Below, piece after piece: positions 63,753-64,000 of a DNA stretch of 64,000 nt (positions within the stretch are counted from its first letter, which is position 1; every line of letters begins with the position of its first letter). Below the pieces are notes generated by a model. The model was not told the DNA's origin. It worked only from the letters and a program-made list of their open reading frames with translations, and did no database searches. The translations under genes were made by a program, and so were the position numbers. Origin of the DNA: Brucella pituitosa (GTDB taxonomy: Bacteria > Pseudomonadota > Alphaproteobacteria > Rhizobiales > Rhizobiaceae); the NCBI RefSeq assembly GCF_003049685.1, contig NZ_PYSY02000002.1, positions 310,001 through 374,000 of the forward strand, written 5' to 3'.

Positions 63753-64000
63753 ATGACTGATAAAGTATCCGCTCACACCGCTCCTGTTTTCCAGAGCTTC
63801 GCGCCGCCAATCCGCGAACAAGGCCCATTGCGCAAGGCAATCACCGATGCCTATCGTCGGCCAGAAGCTGAATGCGTGACCGCGCTGGTTCAGCAGGCGA
63901 CCTTGCCTGAAGAAACGACCAAGCAGATCAGAGCGACCGCTCGCAAGCTGATCGAAGCCTTGCGTGCCAAGCACAAGGGCACGGGCGTTGAAGGTCTGGT
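63753..64000 (+). CDS. putA: Proline dehydrogenase/P5C dehydrogenase PutA (5' end only)
   Basis: The first 82 residues (MTDKVSAHTAPVFQSFAPPI...) of a frame open to the window end. The segment QGPLRKAITDAYRRPEAECV and the helix around ARKLIEALRAK correspond to the N-terminal arm of alphaproteobacterial bifunctional PutA. The catalytic domains lie outside the window. Identification rests on this arm and on the adjacent putR. Confidence 0.85.
   Translation, partial: MTDKVSAHTAPVFQSFAPPIREQGPLRKAITDAYRRPEAECVTALVQQATLPEETTKQIRATARKLIEALRAKHKGTGVEGL

Noticed and set aside
1-64000. CRISPR arrays, insertion sequences, prophage
   Set aside because: No regularly spaced direct repeats, transposase, integrase or phage structural genes were seen on either strand.

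Overview
The window looks like a chromosomal segment of an alphaproteobacterium of the order Hyphomicrobiales, close to Brucella/Ochrobactrum. The basis is a PdhS-type cell-cycle kinase, a tRNA-His with an A discriminator, a perfect CtrA box, an Irr-type iron box, 103-105 bp palindromic repeats of the size described for Bru-RS elements, and small RNAs with anti-Shine-Dalgarno loops. No phage, insertion sequence or CRISPR array is visible. Most of the window is transport and catabolism.

Layout. 1-3725: 5' part of pdhS, tRNA-His, a possible permease remnant, a YdcH-like protein and a small alpha-helical protein. 3731-6732: tctABC tricarboxylate transporter. 6983-10251: cobalamin riboswitch and a BtuFCD-type importer. 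10770-25951: a sugar-acid island with a ribose-type ABC importer, SMP-30 lactonase, a cytoplasmic GAF-kinase/LuxR two-component pair, tagaturonate reductase-like and altronate dehydratase genes, a zinc dehydrogenase, a FadR-type regulator and a TRAP transporter. 26095-35457: a divergent ten-gene catabolic cluster (M81 peptidase, RidA, carbohydrate-type ABC transporter, SDR, RpiR regulator, D-threonine aldolase/D-serine dehydratase-like enzyme, NTF2-like protein). 35998-39206: glycine betaine/proline-type ABC importer.

39520-49452: a second divergent ten-gene cluster with a creatininase-family enzyme, taurine/nitrate-type ABC importer, cytosine deaminase-like amidohydrolase, FAD oxidase, RutR-like TetR regulator, ferredoxin reductase, RidA and an MFS exporter; a perfect 14-bp palindrome lies between the divergent arms. 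49463-55199: an alpha-r14-like sRNA, a DUF1127 protein, a tandem glycine riboswitch with gcvTHP, and a second anti-SD sRNA candidate. 55498-56869: membrane protein and sterol desaturase-like hydroxylase. 57028-61428: Irr-type box and efeUOB plus an extra EfeM-like gene. 61570-64000: mannitol dehydrogenase, Lrp-type putR and the start of putA.

How the parts fit. The sugar-acid island can be read as import of a sugar or aldonate, lactone opening, oxidation to a ketouronate, reduction to altronate and dehydration to 2-keto-3-deoxygluconate. The two divergent ten-gene clusters each pair a complete ABC importer with hydrolases, a redox enzyme, a RidA deaminase and a dedicated regulator. They look like self-contained pathways for nitrogen-containing compounds whose substrates I cannot name from sequence, and they are the best candidates for undescribed biology here. 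Most start sites were chosen from Shine-Dalgarno spacing and overlap with neighbours; three starts are non-ATG (TTG at 16458 and 46291, GTG at 45479).
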